A DNA stretch of 64,000 nucleotides from Idiomarinaceae bacterium HL-53 (GCA_001458075.1 LN899469.1:2144659-2208658), one strand, 5' to 3'. Counted from the stretch's first letter, positions 24,734-34,408 are shown. Numbers and translations: made by a program. Notes: generated by a model from the sequence alone, not told the origin.

Positions 24734-25102
24734 ATGGCGCAAGACACACTATTTACCAAAATTATTCAGCGGGAAATCCCCGCTGAAATTGTTTATGAAG
24801 ACGACCTGGCGCTCGCGTTTAAAGATATTAATCCGCAAGCGCCTGTACATCTTCTCATTATTCCCAAAGAACCGATTGCTACCACAAATGACATTCAGCA
24901 AACGCAAAGAGAGCTTGTTGGCCATTTATTTTGGGTTGCGGGTCAAATAGCGAGAGAGCAAGGCTTTGCAGAGGATGGTTATCGGACCGTGATGAACTGT
25001 AATGAGCATGGAGGGCAGACCGTTTACCACATTCACGTTCATTTACTGGCTGGCAAACCGCTTGGGTGGCCGCCCTACCAAGAGCGACTCAAAACGTCTT
25101 AA
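24734..25102 (+). CDS. hinT: HIT family purine nucleoside phosphoramidase
   Basis: A 122-residue histidine-triad protein that hydrolyses adenosine phosphoramidates in the cytosol. The triad HIHVH is at residues 99-103, preceded by the GGQTVYH motif, and IIQREIPAEIVYEDD gives the typical N-terminus. Length matches HinT of E. coli (119). It follows hspQ by 11 bases, which suggests a shared transcript, and its stop abuts the end of the convergent lipoprotein gene with no terminator visible between them. Confidence 0.92.
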   Translation: MAQDTLFTKIIQREIPAEIVYEDDLALAFKDINPQAPVHLLIIPKEPIATTNDIQQTQRELVGHLFWVAGQIAREQGFAEDGYRTVMNCNEHGGQTVYHIHVHLLAGKPLGWPPYQERLKTS

Positions 25103-25528
25103 TTACATATAGGGCGAATCTAGTACGCGCTCTAAGCGCCATTCGCCCGCCTCTTCTATCATCACGACTTCTCTGAGCTCATCGACACGGCTGGTGCCAT
25201 TGAAACCGGTAAATGCGACTTGAATCCGAACGGTATTGTTTCTATTCATATAAACAATACCCGTGGGTCGTTCTGCGCTCACTTGAACCTGATCGAAGCT
25301 CATATTGTACATGTAACGCGCTACGCTTGAAGCATTGCCATAATGTTCAATTAACTCCTTATTGCGTTGACTGGAAAGTGCCATCATTTTCTCCAGATCA
25401 CGCTCGTTATAAAGCGCTTCGAAATAGTCAGCCGCTATTTCATGCGGCCCTTTCTTCATAATACGAGACTCTTTGTTGCATCCAGTCAGCAAAATGAGCG
25501 CACATATAATCAGTAATAGTCTTTTCAT
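25103..25528 (-). CDS. predicted lipoprotein, NTF2/DUF4878-like
   Basis: A 141-residue protein with lipoprotein signal MKRLLLIICALILLTGCNKE (lipobox LTGC). The mature part looks like a single alpha-plus-beta domain: GPHEIAADYFEALYNERDLEKMM, then TGIVYMNRNNTVRIQVAFTGF and VVMIEEAGEWRLERV. This pattern resembles NTF2-like lumazine-type folds in DUF4878 proteins, but the match is by eye only. Its start overlaps the ggt stop by four bases (ATGA), so it is coupled to gamma-glutamyltransferase. Confidence 0.7.
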   Translation of the reverse strand: MKRLLLIICALILLTGCNKESRIMKKGPHEIAADYFEALYNERDLEKMMALSSQRNKELIEHYGNASSVARYMYNMSFDQVQVSAERPTGIVYMNRNNTVRIQVAFTGFNGTSRVDELREVVMIEEAGEWRLERVLDSPYM

Positions 25529-27273
25529 TTTCCGCTCGCTAAACCTTCTCTTCTCGGGTCAACTCCAGCTTCAAGCATAGCATCCTCCCGTAAAAATATG
25601 CCGTGCACCCCGCTTGTCATATCTCGCTTTACAATCTCATGCCCGCTTGTTTGTAGGCTCTGTATCCATGTCTCGGGCGCTCGTCCCTGCTCAATCACTG
25701 TTGCCGAATTCAAATTGCTCACATGCGGCATTTCAATTGCTTGCTGCAAGGTCATGTCCCAATCCACAATGCCAAGAACAACCTTCGCCACATAATTGAT
25801 AATATGAGAGCCACCGGGCGAGCCCAGTGCATAAACGGGATGACCTCCTTCGTCAAATATAATCGTCGGGGTCATCGAGCTTCTTGGCCTTTTACCCGGT
25901 TGCACTCGGTTCGCCACCAAATCGCCATTCTTTTCTGGGATCAAGGAGAAATCGGTGAGTTGGTTGTTGAGTAAAAAACCACCGGCCATCACCGTGGAGC
26001 CAAACCCCATTTCAATACTCGTTGTCATCGAAACAATATTGCCGTTGCTATCTACAATAGAAAAGTGAGACGTACTCGGTAACTCCATCATGGTTGGCTC
26101 AGCATAGCTAAGCGCCTCGCTGGGTGAGCCTGCTGCGGCTTTATCCATATCGTTCGCACCGATAAGCGCCGCCCTTTGACGCAAATACGTAGGGTGGAGC
26201 ATTTCTTCCACGGGAACGTCAACAAAGTCACTATCGGCTAAGTATTGATTACGATCGGCAAATGCCAAACGCGACGCCTGTGTAAAAAAATGTAGCCCTT
26301 CCTCAATGGAGCGTGAAGATAGCTCAAACCCTTCAAGCATCCCCAAGGTCTGTAGTAATGTAATTCCGCCAGAGCTCGGTAGCCCCATACTGCATACCGT
26401 ATAGTCATGATATCCACCACAAACTGGCTCTCTCCATTTCACTTCATAATGAGCCATGTCTTCCATACTGAGCAGCCCTGGGGCAATGGGTGCGTTTTGC
26501 ACTGCATCTACTATTGCTTGTGCAATTTCCCCCTCATAAAAGGCCTCAGCCCCGCCCTTGGCTATTCTAGAGAGCGATAGAGCCAGCGCTTCGTTTTTTA
26601 ACAAGTCTCCCTCTGCAAGCGGCTCATTATTTGGGTAGAAGTAATCTTGAATTACTGGCATTTTTCGAAGCCCTGGATTCATCTCGGTAGCGACCAAATG
26701 CGCAAGTCGTGGAGATACTTGAAAACCACGACTCGCAAGCTCAATCGTGTCAGTAAAAAGAGTTTCCCAAGGACTTTCTCCAAATCGTTGGTGAGCCGCT
26801 TCCAATCCTTTTACAACTCCGGGAACGCCAACGGAACGGCCACCAATCACGGCGTCAATCCAACGAGGAGATTCACCAGCAGCATTTAGAAATAGCTCTG
26901 GTGTAGCAACGCTCGGCGCTGTTTCACGTGCATCTAGGGTATAAAGCTTTCGTTCTTCAGCATGCCAAAAGAGGAGGAATGCTCCCCCACCAATACCAGA
27001 GGATTGCGGTTCCACAAGTGTTAGCATCGCTTGAATCGCCACCGCAGCGTCGATAGCGTTCCCCCCAGCCGCAAGCACTCGCTCTCCAGCGCGCGTTGCA
27101 TGAGGGTTTGCTGTCACCACTAAATATTCATGAGCAAGTACTGGGGCAACCGTTCGAAAGCCCGACGCGACCTCTGGATTCTCTGTCGAGGTCACCACAG
27201 AAGTAGTCGGTGTAGCGTCACGCTCGCAAGCGCTCAGTACGGTTACTAAAAAAAGAGATATTAAGAAACGCAT
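25525..27273 (-). CDS. ggt: gamma-glutamyltransferase, lipoprotein form
   Basis: Cleaves and transfers the gamma-glutamyl group of glutathione in the periplasm. The 582-residue precursor starts MRFLISLFLVTVLSACERD, with lipobox LSAC, so this copy is predicted to be membrane-anchored. Autoprocessing would occur before T401 in STSHFSIVDSNGN, the nucleophile of the mature small subunit. The substrate loop SSGIGGGAFLLFW, DARETAP with the binding arginine, and the C-terminal GSPGGSHIINYV are present, so it should be active. It is coupled by overlap to a small downstream lipoprotein. It is divergent from the rhombosortase gene. Confidence 0.93.
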   Translation of the reverse strand: MRFLISLFLVTVLSACERDATPTTSVVTSTENPEVASGFRTVAPVLAHEYLVVTANPHATRAGERVLAAGGNAIDAAVAIQAMLTLVEPQSSGIGGGAFLLFWHAEERKLYTLDARETAPSVATPELFLNAAGESPRWIDAVIGGRSVGVPGVVKGLEAAHQRFGESPWETLFTDTIELASRGFQVSPRLAHLVATEMNPGLRKMPVIQDYFYPNNEPLAEGDLLKNEALALSLSRIAKGGAEAFYEGEIAQAIVDAVQNAPIAPGLLSMEDMAHYEVKWREPVCGGYHDYTVCSMGLPSSGGITLLQTLGMLEGFELSSRSIEEGLHFFTQASRLAFADRNQYLADSDFVDVPVEEMLHPTYLRQRAALIGANDMDKAAAGSPSEALSYAEPTMMELPSTSHFSIVDSNGNIVSMTTSIEMGFGSTVMAGGFLLNNQLTDFSLIPEKNGDLVANRVQPGKRPRSSMTPTIIFDEGGHPVYALGSPGGSHIINYVAKVVLGIVDWDMTLQQAIEMPHVSNLNSATVIEQGRAPETWIQSLQTSGHEIVKRDMTSGVHGIFLREDAMLEAGVDPRREGLASGK

Positions 27274-27351
27274 GACAAATGATTTTTTGGAGTTTAAGTT
27301 CGTAAAACTCTATCATATTGTCCACCCTACAAGAAACATAACGAGGTTGAT

Positions 27352-27936
27352 GTGAGTCTTTTTCAATCAGTCAAACCCCTCCTTGGTGCGTTTTTGCTTG
27401 CGCTTGTGAGTGTCATTATTTTTTATGGACAATTCGACTACCAAGGACTACAAATCGAACCGGTCACCTGGCCTGAGCAACCTTGGACCCTTGTGACAAC
27501 GCATTTGGTTCACCTCAATATGCAACATTTATGGGTAAACGTTGCTGCGCTACTCATAATTTCGATCATTTTCAGCAGCTATTACAGCACCAGAATCTTT
27601 CTCAATGTGTTTATCATCTGCGCGATCTGCGCTTCAGCCTTCCCTCTTTTTCTTGGTACGCCTATCAGTTTCGTTGGTCTTTCGGGGTTACTCCATGGAC
27701 TCTATGCATATGGTGCAGTACACACCTTGAAAACGAATCGGTACTTTGGCGCCCTTATGCTCGCACTCTTAGTATTTAAACTCGCTTGGGATCTGTACAA
27801 CGCGAATCAATCTGTTGCTTGGCTTGATGGCGCTACAGTTGCTTATTGGGCGCATATTGGAGGAGCTTTTGGAGGGGTACTTGCCATTCCTTTACTCAAA
27901 AGAAAGGCCTTAGAGCTACTTTCTAAAGAGGAGTAA
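27352..27936 (+). CDS. rrtA: rhombosortase (rhomboid-family protease)
   Basis: A 194-residue intramembrane serine protease with about six membrane segments. The catalytic serine lies in FVGLSGLLHG (S111) and the histidine in AHIGGAFGG (H168). The short length, and the spacing of QHLWVNVAALL, fit the rhombosortase subfamily, which cleaves proteins carrying a GlyGly-CTERM tail at the inner membrane. No protein with such a tail is seen in this window, so substrates would be elsewhere in the genome. It starts with GTG, after GAGG. An inverted repeat with A and T runs separates it from the convergent S9 gene. Confidence 0.85.
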   Translation: MSLFQSVKPLLGAFLLALVSVIIFYGQFDYQGLQIEPVTWPEQPWTLVTTHLVHLNMQHLWVNVAALLIISIIFSSYYSTRIFLNVFIICAICASAFPLFLGTPISFVGLSGLLHGLYAYGAVHTLKTNRYFGALMLALLVFKLAWDLYNANQSVAWLDGATVAYWAHIGGAFGGVLAIPLLKRKALELLSKEE

Positions 27937-27966
27937 AAAAGGCGTGAGTTTCTTCACGCCCTTTCC
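27935..27966 (-). terminator. terminator between rrtA and the S9 peptidase
   Basis: GGCGTGA (27941-27947) pairs with TCACGCC (27954-27960). On the minus strand it is followed by six T residues, so it best serves the S9 peptidase gene; on the plus strand CTTTCC gives weaker termination for rrtA. Confidence 0.8.
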
Positions 27967-27973
27967 TAAAAGC

Positions 27974-30460
27974 TTATTTCAAGTTTTCTTCAAATAGCTT
28001 GTATATTCTTCGATATTGGTCAAGCCAACTTGATGGCTGCACAAATCCATGTGGCTCCACCGGAAATATGGCCGTTTCAAAGTTCTCTTTTTCCAACTCA
28101 ATCAAACGCTGTACTAAACGCACAGAGTCTTGGAAAAACACGTTATCATCAACCATTGGTGAATTAATTAACAGCGCATCCTCTAAGCCCTCAGCAAAGT
28201 ATATTGGTGAGCTTCTGCGATACGCGATTGGATCGTCTTGCGGCAGATTCAAAATATTTGATGTATAACCCGTGTTGTAATGAGCCCAATCTGAAACGGG
28301 GCGGAGTGCAGCTCCAGCTTGGAAAAGGCCCGGCTCTTTAAATAGCGCCATGAAGGTCAAGAATCCACCATATGAGCCGCCATACGTACCGACACGTTCT
28401 ACGTCAACGTTATAGTTCTCGCCCATATACTTCACGACATCAACCAAGTCTTCAACCTCTGGTGTTCCCATCTGACGATAAACCGCCGTGCGCCAATCTC
28501 TGCCATAACCACGGGAACCACGAAAATCAAGATCGAAGACAACGTAGCCTTGCTCCGTTAACAAATTATGAAACATGTATTCGCGGAAGTAACCGGACCA
28601 ACCCGCATGGGCATTTTGTAAGTAACCTGCACCATGGATAAAAACGACGGCAGGATATTGCTCTGCACGTTCCGCATCAAATCCTTCAGGTACATAAACT
28701 CGATTATAAATTGGATGCGCATCATGGCTCGACGGTACCGCGACAATTTCAGGTGCTTGCCAAGCGATCTGCTTAAACGCATCTGAGACCGTTTGCGTGA
28801 TCTGTCGAGCCTCAGCACCCACCGCATTCTCTTGTACGAATAGCTCGGTCGGCCGCGTTGCTAGTGAGTTCGAGACAAGTATCTTACTTTCATCTGGGCT
28901 CAACACGAACGTATTAATACCACCCAGTTCAGTGAGTTGCTCCATTTCGCCACCCGCCGTAGGAACCCGATATACCTCGTAAACTCCCGGGTGCGGTTTA
29001 TTCGCGTGGAAATAAAAGAATTCAGCCGCTTGATCAAGAACAACGCCATCAACAACAAAGTTGCCGCTCGTAATCGCTCGTGTACTGCCATTTTCTAAGT
29101 TCTTAGTATATAGGTGACCGTAACCCGATTCTTCAGAGCTAAACCAAAGTGTATTTGAGTTAGGTAACCAACCAAGATCGTTAAAAGTACGGTTAATCCA
29201 TGCTTCATCGTATAAACGATGCTGAGACGTAAGTTTATTCTCAGTAAAATTCACCGTAGCGATCCAGCGATCTTTATTATCCCAAGCGCGCAGCATCACA
29301 GCCACTTTCTCACCATCTCGTGTCCAAGCGACATTGCCTTGCGCTGCAGACCAACCCGGCATCATGGTGATGGCGCGTGGCGTACGTTTTGATTCATAAC
29401 GCTCGCCGCGTGCCGCATAATTCTCTTCACGAACGGCCTTCAATACATCTTCATCATAGCCCGGCAATGTTTCATAACTCAGGCTATGAACCGTTTGTGT
29501 ATTTAAATCAACCCAATGCAAGTCATGATGCACAGGCTGCGCGTCTGCGACACGGCGTCGAACGTCTTGCATCACAATCCGACCGGTTTCTGTAACAAAA
29601 CGAGGCATCAAGTCAGACTCACCTCGCCAGCTTTGTGGTGTTGTAGTCGCCACAATTAAACGGTCACCTGCCGGAGATAAACTCACGTCTGCAATCTGTT
29701 TATTTTTCCCTAAATAAATAGGCTTAGGAGCGGTCATGGAATTTTCTGTTGCGAGCGCTTCTTGGTAATCGGCACGTTGCTGACGCTCTCTACGTTGAAC
29801 TTGGTTGTAAAGCATAAGTTCAACTTCTTCTTGCGCCAAATAATCACTAGGCGAACGAACTGCTTCTGGCGCGTCATCGAGCACGAGGCTCACCAACAAA
29901 CTAAGGCGCCCGGTTTCAGGTTCAACTGCGTAGAAGTCATTACCACTACGAAAACTAATGCGTCCATCGAGCAGGAATTTCAAATCTGTTTTACGGTTTC
30001 GATCTTGCGTCAGTTGCTGGTATTCGCGCTTGCCTAAGTTGTAAGTGAAAATGTTCCCTTCAAACACATAAGCGGCGAGTGAGCGGTCTGCATTGAAAAT
30101 CGCGTTGCGATGCGCATGTCTGTGCAAATGAGCCAGTGGAACCGTCATTTCATGGTGTTCACGATCTAAACCAATGTGTTGTAACCGACGGACTGGACTC
30201 CCCTGCTCTTTTTGCTCGAATAACACCATATTTGAGTGGAATGACCAAAATGGATTTTCCGGCGCGTTACCGAGCCAATCAGGATCTGCCATAATCTGCT
30301 CAAGCGACAACATGAGTTCGCTCTCAGCTTGTGTACTGACTGGTTGTGTTGCATAACGCTCAATAACAGGACTTGAGCTAACCGCTGTATTGTCAGAAGT
30401 TACAGCGCAAGAGGTCGTGAATAATGCGGTTGCAATTGCAATTGAAATAGCTCTTTTCAT
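27974..30460 (-). CDS. S9 prolyl oligopeptidase / DPP4-like lipoprotein
   Basis: An 828-residue exported peptidase. The N-terminus MKRAISIAIATALFTTSCAV carries a lipobox-like TTSC. Residues 60-580 form a beta-propeller like dipeptidyl peptidase IV. The C-terminal alpha/beta-hydrolase domain has the catalytic serine in TYGGSYGGF (S696), an aspartate in VDDNVFF (771 or 772) and histidine in EPHGF (H804). It should remove dipeptides with proline or act on small peptides outside the cytoplasm. It has its own terminator; the gene stands alone between the rhombosortase and the tyrosine cluster. Confidence 0.88.
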   Translation of the reverse strand: MKRAISIAIATALFTTSCAVTSDNTAVSSSPVIERYATQPVSTQAESELMLSLEQIMADPDWLGNAPENPFWSFHSNMVLFEQKEQGSPVRRLQHIGLDREHHEMTVPLAHLHRHAHRNAIFNADRSLAAYVFEGNIFTYNLGKREYQQLTQDRNRKTDLKFLLDGRISFRSGNDFYAVEPETGRLSLLVSLVLDDAPEAVRSPSDYLAQEEVELMLYNQVQRRERQQRADYQEALATENSMTAPKPIYLGKNKQIADVSLSPAGDRLIVATTTPQSWRGESDLMPRFVTETGRIVMQDVRRRVADAQPVHHDLHWVDLNTQTVHSLSYETLPGYDEDVLKAVREENYAARGERYESKRTPRAITMMPGWSAAQGNVAWTRDGEKVAVMLRAWDNKDRWIATVNFTENKLTSQHRLYDEAWINRTFNDLGWLPNSNTLWFSSEESGYGHLYTKNLENGSTRAITSGNFVVDGVVLDQAAEFFYFHANKPHPGVYEVYRVPTAGGEMEQLTELGGINTFVLSPDESKILVSNSLATRPTELFVQENAVGAEARQITQTVSDAFKQIAWQAPEIVAVPSSHDAHPIYNRVYVPEGFDAERAEQYPAVVFIHGAGYLQNAHAGWSGYFREYMFHNLLTEQGYVVFDLDFRGSRGYGRDWRTAVYRQMGTPEVEDLVDVVKYMGENYNVDVERVGTYGGSYGGFLTFMALFKEPGLFQAGAALRPVSDWAHYNTGYTSNILNLPQDDPIAYRRSSPIYFAEGLEDALLINSPMVDDNVFFQDSVRLVQRLIELEKENFETAIFPVEPHGFVQPSSWLDQYRRIYKLFEENLK

Positions 30461-30497
30461 GCGTACATTCCACTTCTATTAAATAATTCTTACCATT

Positions 30498-30527
30498 AAA
30501 ACAAAAGCGCTCGCAATGTGCGAGCGC
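30498..30527 (-). terminator. terminator of the hpd-hmgA-fahA-maiA operon
   Basis: GCGCTCGCA (30507-30515) pairs with TGCGAGCGC (30519-30527) around a three-base loop. On the minus strand the stem is followed by TTTTGTTTT. It lies 19 bases after maiA. Confidence 0.9.
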
Positions 30528-30545
30528 CACTGCGTTTAATGGCAA

Positions 30546-31184
30546 TTACTGCGCGTCAGGTTGAGCTTCCGGGCGTGCGCTAGCAAAAGCAGGTATCGAA
30601 AACAGGTAATCATAAATTGCCATCGTCTTCGGAAAGTTACTCAGGTCAACGCCAAATCGCTGAGCGTTATAAACTTGAGGCACTAAACAAATGTCGGCCA
30701 ATGACACTTCGTTACCCACACAACAGGTGCCGCCGAATAATTTCACTCGAGTTTCAAAGGCTTGAAAGGCAGTTTTCACCCAGTGATGAATCCAGTCCAA
30801 TTTCGCCTCTTCATTCACTTCTAATGTGCCGGTTAAATACTTCAAAACACGCAAATTTGTAATCGGCTGTAAATCTGCAGTCATATCGAGGGCTAACATT
30901 CTCACACGAGCCGCAAGCACTGGGTCGGAAGGAATCAGACGAGTTTCCGGATAGACTTGATCAAGATACTCGATAATCGCCAGTGATTGGTTTAATCGCA
31001 CATCACCGTCTTCGAGCGTTGGAACGAGCTTTGCGGGATTAAGCGCTGTATAGGCAGGGAGTTTATGCTCCCCGCCATCTCTTACTAAGTGCACTGCATG
31101 ATACTCGTACGGTATATCTTTTAGCGCGAGTGCAATGCGCACTCGATAACTTGCCGACGAGCGCCAATAACCATAAAGCTTCAT
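30546..31184 (-). CDS. maiA: maleylacetoacetate isomerase
   Basis: A glutathione-dependent zeta-class GST that isomerises 4-maleylacetoacetate to fumarylacetoacetate in tyrosine breakdown. The 212-residue protein begins MKLYGYWRSSASYRVRIALA, with the family SSxS/C-type active-site motif (WRSSASYR), and LNPAKLVPTLEDGDVRLNQSLAIIEYL for glutathione binding. Length matches known MaiA (about 212). It is last in the four-gene operon; its start overlaps the fahA stop by four bases (ATGA). Confidence 0.94.
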   Translation of the reverse strand: MKLYGYWRSSASYRVRIALALKDIPYEYHAVHLVRDGGEHKLPAYTALNPAKLVPTLEDGDVRLNQSLAIIEYLDQVYPETRLIPSDPVLAARVRMLALDMTADLQPITNLRVLKYLTGTLEVNEEAKLDWIHHWVKTAFQAFETRVKLFGGTCCVGNEVSLADICLVPQVYNAQRFGVDLSNFPKTMAIYDYLFSIPAFASARPEAQPDAQ

Positions 31185-32206
31185 GCGTTCGGACCTTCGT
31201 ATTTCACCATTTTCTGATCAATAGCACCAAAAATCGAATGTCCTTCGTCATCTAACATTTCAATCCGAATGCGATCTCCAAACGACATGAATGGTGTGCT
31301 TGGCTTACCATCGCGAATGGTTTCGATCATTCTAATTTCCGCGATACAACTGTAGCCTACTCCGCCCTCGTCTATCGCACTACCGTGATCTGTCCCTTGT
31401 TTATTAGACACGGTTCCAGAACCAATGATGGTGCCTGTGCACAACGGACGTGACTTTGCAGCATGCGCAATCAATTGACCAAAATTAAAGGTCATATCTT
31501 GTCCTGCATTCGGTTTGCCAAATAACTTTTCGTTGTAAGTTGAAAGCAACGGTAAATGCACCTTTGCATCTTCCCAGCGCTCACCTAACTCGTCTGGCGT
31601 AACCGCCACCGGAGAAAATACTGACGATGGCTTTGATTGATAAAAGCCGAAACCTTTTGCAAGTTCGCCTGGAATCAGGCCTCGCAAGGAAACGTCATTC
31701 ACTAACATCAGTAGCTTAATGTGTTCAACTGCACTTGCGGCATCAATTCCCATCGGCACGTCACCGGTCACGACGGCCACCTCAGCTTCAAAGTCGATAC
31801 CCCAGTCGTCGCTTGGTAACGGCACATTTTCACGTGGACCAATAAAAGCGTCGGAGCCCCCTTGGTACATGAGCGGATCTTCCCAAAAACTAGGTGGCAT
31901 TTCTGCACCACGCGCTTTTCTCACGAGTTCAACGTGGTTCACGTAAGCGCTACCATCGGCCCAATGGTATGCGCGGGGTAGAGGCGATGCACACTTTACT
32001 TCATCAAATGCAAAATCGTCCTCTAATTTGCCATGATTGAGGGCAATATAGACTTCTTTCAATTTCGGCGCACAGGTGTTCCAATCATCGAGTGCTTTTT
32101 GCATGGTAACAGCAATTTCCGGTACCGCTACCGCACGAGACAAATCTTTGCTCACTACCACTAAGTGGCCATCGCGCGTACCATCACGATAGGTCGCTAA
32201 TTTCAT
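31181..32206 (-). CDS. fahA: fumarylacetoacetate hydrolase family protein
   Basis: Final step of tyrosine degradation: fumarylacetoacetate to fumarate and acetoacetate, in the cytosol. The 341-residue protein starts MKLATYRDGTRDGHL. The metal-binding motif of the family appears as WGIDFEAEVAVV, and VNDVSLRGLIP and GSGTVSNKQGTDHGSAIDE complete the active site. It is shorter than mammalian FAH (about 420) but equals the bacterial form encoded with hmgA. The ATG at 32206 overlaps the hmgA stop by one base. Its place between hmgA and maiA supports the assignment. Confidence 0.92.
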   Translation of the reverse strand: MKLATYRDGTRDGHLVVVSKDLSRAVAVPEIAVTMQKALDDWNTCAPKLKEVYIALNHGKLEDDFAFDEVKCASPLPRAYHWADGSAYVNHVELVRKARGAEMPPSFWEDPLMYQGGSDAFIGPRENVPLPSDDWGIDFEAEVAVVTGDVPMGIDAASAVEHIKLLMLVNDVSLRGLIPGELAKGFGFYQSKPSSVFSPVAVTPDELGERWEDAKVHLPLLSTYNEKLFGKPNAGQDMTFNFGQLIAHAAKSRPLCTGTIIGSGTVSNKQGTDHGSAIDEGGVGYSCIAEIRMIETIRDGKPSTPFMSFGDRIRIEMLDDEGHSIFGAIDQKMVKYEGPNA

Positions 32207-33339
32207 TATTTTTTCTCCTGCCAACTGTTGACGTACTCAGGGTTTTCCACACCACTGGCAACCTCGCCAACCTGAAGTGAATCGCGGGTATCAAGCATCA
32301 CCGCCACTTCATCAGTAAACTTCTTCTTGTGCTCCAAACCCGCCTTAAAGGCTTTCGGGTGAGGCCCATGGGTAAACCCTGCTGGGTGGAATGTCACCAT
32401 ACCACGCTCAATATTATCGCGACTAAAGAAGTCACCAGCGTGATAGAAGAGCACTTCATCATAATCATCATTATTGTGATAAAACGGTACTTTCAATGCG
32501 CCCGGATCGCTCTCAATCGGACGCGGCACAAAGGTACATACCACGAAGCGTTCAGCCACAAATGTTGTGTGTGCTGATGGTGGCAAATGATAACGATGGC
32601 TCATTAATGGCCTAAAATCACGCCAGTTCACACGAACCGGTGCCAAATCGCCATGCCAACCAACTGCGTCTAATGGGTTGTGTGGAAAGGTAACAACCGA
32701 CACTTCACCATGACGCTTTACTTCCACCTGCCAGGTGTCTTCGCTGTATTGTGCTTTGAATGCATCATCAATCTCGGGAACATCTAAACATGCCGGGTCA
32801 AAAATTGCATGATTCCCTACCAACCCTTTCTCCGGCAGTTGATACGCACCGTTAGTCGCTTCAATCATCACCAAGCGTATAGGCGAGCTCGGCTCAATGC
32901 GCCAATTGGTTGAACGTGGAATAACGATGTAATCCCCATCGCGAATGCTTAAATGACCGTAATCACAGAACAATTCACCCGCACCTTCATGAACAAACAA
33001 CAAATCATCGCCATCACCATTTCGGGCGAGGCGTTTCATGGGCTCTGTTAAATCCCATAAACGAAATTTGCAGTGCGCATTAAAGAGCAAGTTCGGTGCT
33101 TGCCATGGCGAGGTTGTACCTAAACCATCTAACTCATGGAAGTTAAATGCCCGCGGCCGCAGTGGGCCCTGCCAATCACTCCACCCAGTAGGTGCATGCG
33201 TGTGGTGAAAGTGGGTAGCGGGACCAAAAAACCCGCTACGTCCTGCTTCTCGTTCATAAATCGCTTCTTCCGGAAAATCGGCATGTGCTTGCTTAGAAGC
33301 CGTACCTATTTGTTTCGGAAAACTGATCCATTTACGCAT
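32206..33339 (-). CDS. hmgA: homogentisate 1,2-dioxygenase
   Basis: Opens the ring of homogentisate to 4-maleylacetoacetate, with Fe(II), in the cytosol. The 377-residue protein has the bacterial short form of the family. The iron ligands fall in HNNDDYDEVLFY (glutamate) and HPAGFTHGPHP (histidine), in the C-terminal cupin. FVHEGAGELFCDYG and IVIPRSTNWRI mark the N-terminal cupin. The start at 33339 overlaps the hpd stop by eight bases; fahA overlaps its own stop by one. Loss of this gene gives brown pyomelanin in many bacteria, which is family knowledge. Confidence 0.94.
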   Translation of the reverse strand: MRKWISFPKQIGTASKQAHADFPEEAIYEREAGRSGFFGPATHFHHTHAPTGWSDWQGPLRPRAFNFHELDGLGTTSPWQAPNLLFNAHCKFRLWDLTEPMKRLARNGDGDDLLFVHEGAGELFCDYGHLSIRDGDYIVIPRSTNWRIEPSSPIRLVMIEATNGAYQLPEKGLVGNHAIFDPACLDVPEIDDAFKAQYSEDTWQVEVKRHGEVSVVTFPHNPLDAVGWHGDLAPVRVNWRDFRPLMSHRYHLPPSAHTTFVAERFVVCTFVPRPIESDPGALKVPFYHNNDDYDEVLFYHAGDFFSRDNIERGMVTFHPAGFTHGPHPKAFKAGLEHKKKFTDEVAVMLDTRDSLQVGEVASGVENPEYVNSWQEKK

Positions 33340-34408
33340 CGCTTAATACTCCACGGCGTATTTGATCTTCTTCAATCGACTCAAATAACGCTTTAAAGTT
33401 ACCCTCGCCAAATCCTTCATTACCCTTTCTTTGGATAATTTCGAAGAATACTGGCCCAATGACTGTTTTTGTAAAGATTTGCAACAAAATACCGTCTTTC
33501 ATCGGTGCACCATCGATCAAAATACGTAAGTCACGCAAATCATCGACACTCTCAGTATGCCCTTCCACACGCTCGTCTATTTTGTCGTAATAAGTGTCTG
33601 GTGTTGGCATGAATTCCATACCACCTTCACGGAGTGTACGAACTGTTTTATAGATATCATCAGAGCTCATGGCGATATGCTGAATGCCTTCACCATTGTA
33701 TTCCCGCAAATACTCTTCAATTTGAGATTTGTCGTCGTGCGACTCATTGATCGGAATCCGAATCTTGCCACAAGGCGAGGTCATTGCACGGCTTAGTAGC
33801 CCGGTGAGCTTACCTTCAATGTCAAAATACCGCACTTCACGGAAGTTCCCAATACGCTCATAGAAGCCAGCCCATAAGTCCATGTTGCCGCGGAATACGT
33901 TATGCGTCAGGTGGTCCACATAATCCATACCCACTTCATTTTTCTTCATATCGGCTTCCCAGTTGTCATAGAACTCGAAGTCGATATCGTAAATTGTCTT
34001 TTGCCCATAGCGATCAACAAAATAGAGCGCACTCTCGCCGATGCCAAAAACCGCTGGAATATTGATTTCCATCATACCAACGTCAGATTTGAATTCCTTC
34101 GCACCGTTGGCAACCGCATGATTAAATGCGTGCTCCGCATCTTTTACACGAAATGCCATACCACAAACGCTCGCACCGTGTGAAGAAGCAAATTTCTCTG
34201 CTTGAGAACCCGGCTGCGCATTCACGATAAAGTTAATATCGTTCTGCTTATAAAGCCATACTTGCTTGCGACGATGTTTTGCCACCTCGGTAAAACCGAG
34301 CATGATGAAAAGGTTTTTCAGTGCATTAATCCCTTTCTCATCCGGCGCAGTGTATTCAACAAATTCAAAACCATCGGTTCCTAGTGGATTTATATTCTGG
34401 TCAGTCAT
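33332..34408 (-). CDS. hpd: 4-hydroxyphenylpyruvate dioxygenase
   Basis: Converts 4-hydroxyphenylpyruvate to homogentisate with Fe(II) and oxygen. The 358-residue form begins MTDQNINPLGTDGFEFVEYTA. The iron ligands are visible in MDYVDHLTHNV (first histidine), GIQHIAMSSDD (second histidine) and FFEIIQRKG (glutamate). GGAGGAGATAAAC before the ATG at 34408 is a very strong ribosome-binding site, better than that of the ATG five codons upstream. It is the first gene of the catabolic operon, preceded by three TyrR-box-like sequences and by the divergent end of the tyrR gene. Confidence 0.95.
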   Translation of the reverse strand: MTDQNINPLGTDGFEFVEYTAPDEKGINALKNLFIMLGFTEVAKHRRKQVWLYKQNDINFIVNAQPGSQAEKFASSHGASVCGMAFRVKDAEHAFNHAVANGAKEFKSDVGMMEINIPAVFGIGESALYFVDRYGQKTIYDIDFEFYDNWEADMKKNEVGMDYVDHLTHNVFRGNMDLWAGFYERIGNFREVRYFDIEGKLTGLLSRAMTSPCGKIRIPINESHDDKSQIEEYLREYNGEGIQHIAMSSDDIYKTVRTLREGGMEFMPTPDTYYDKIDERVEGHTESVDDLRDLRILIDGAPMKDGILLQIFTKTVIGPVFFEIIQRKGNEGFGEGNFKALFESIEEDQIRRGVLSDA

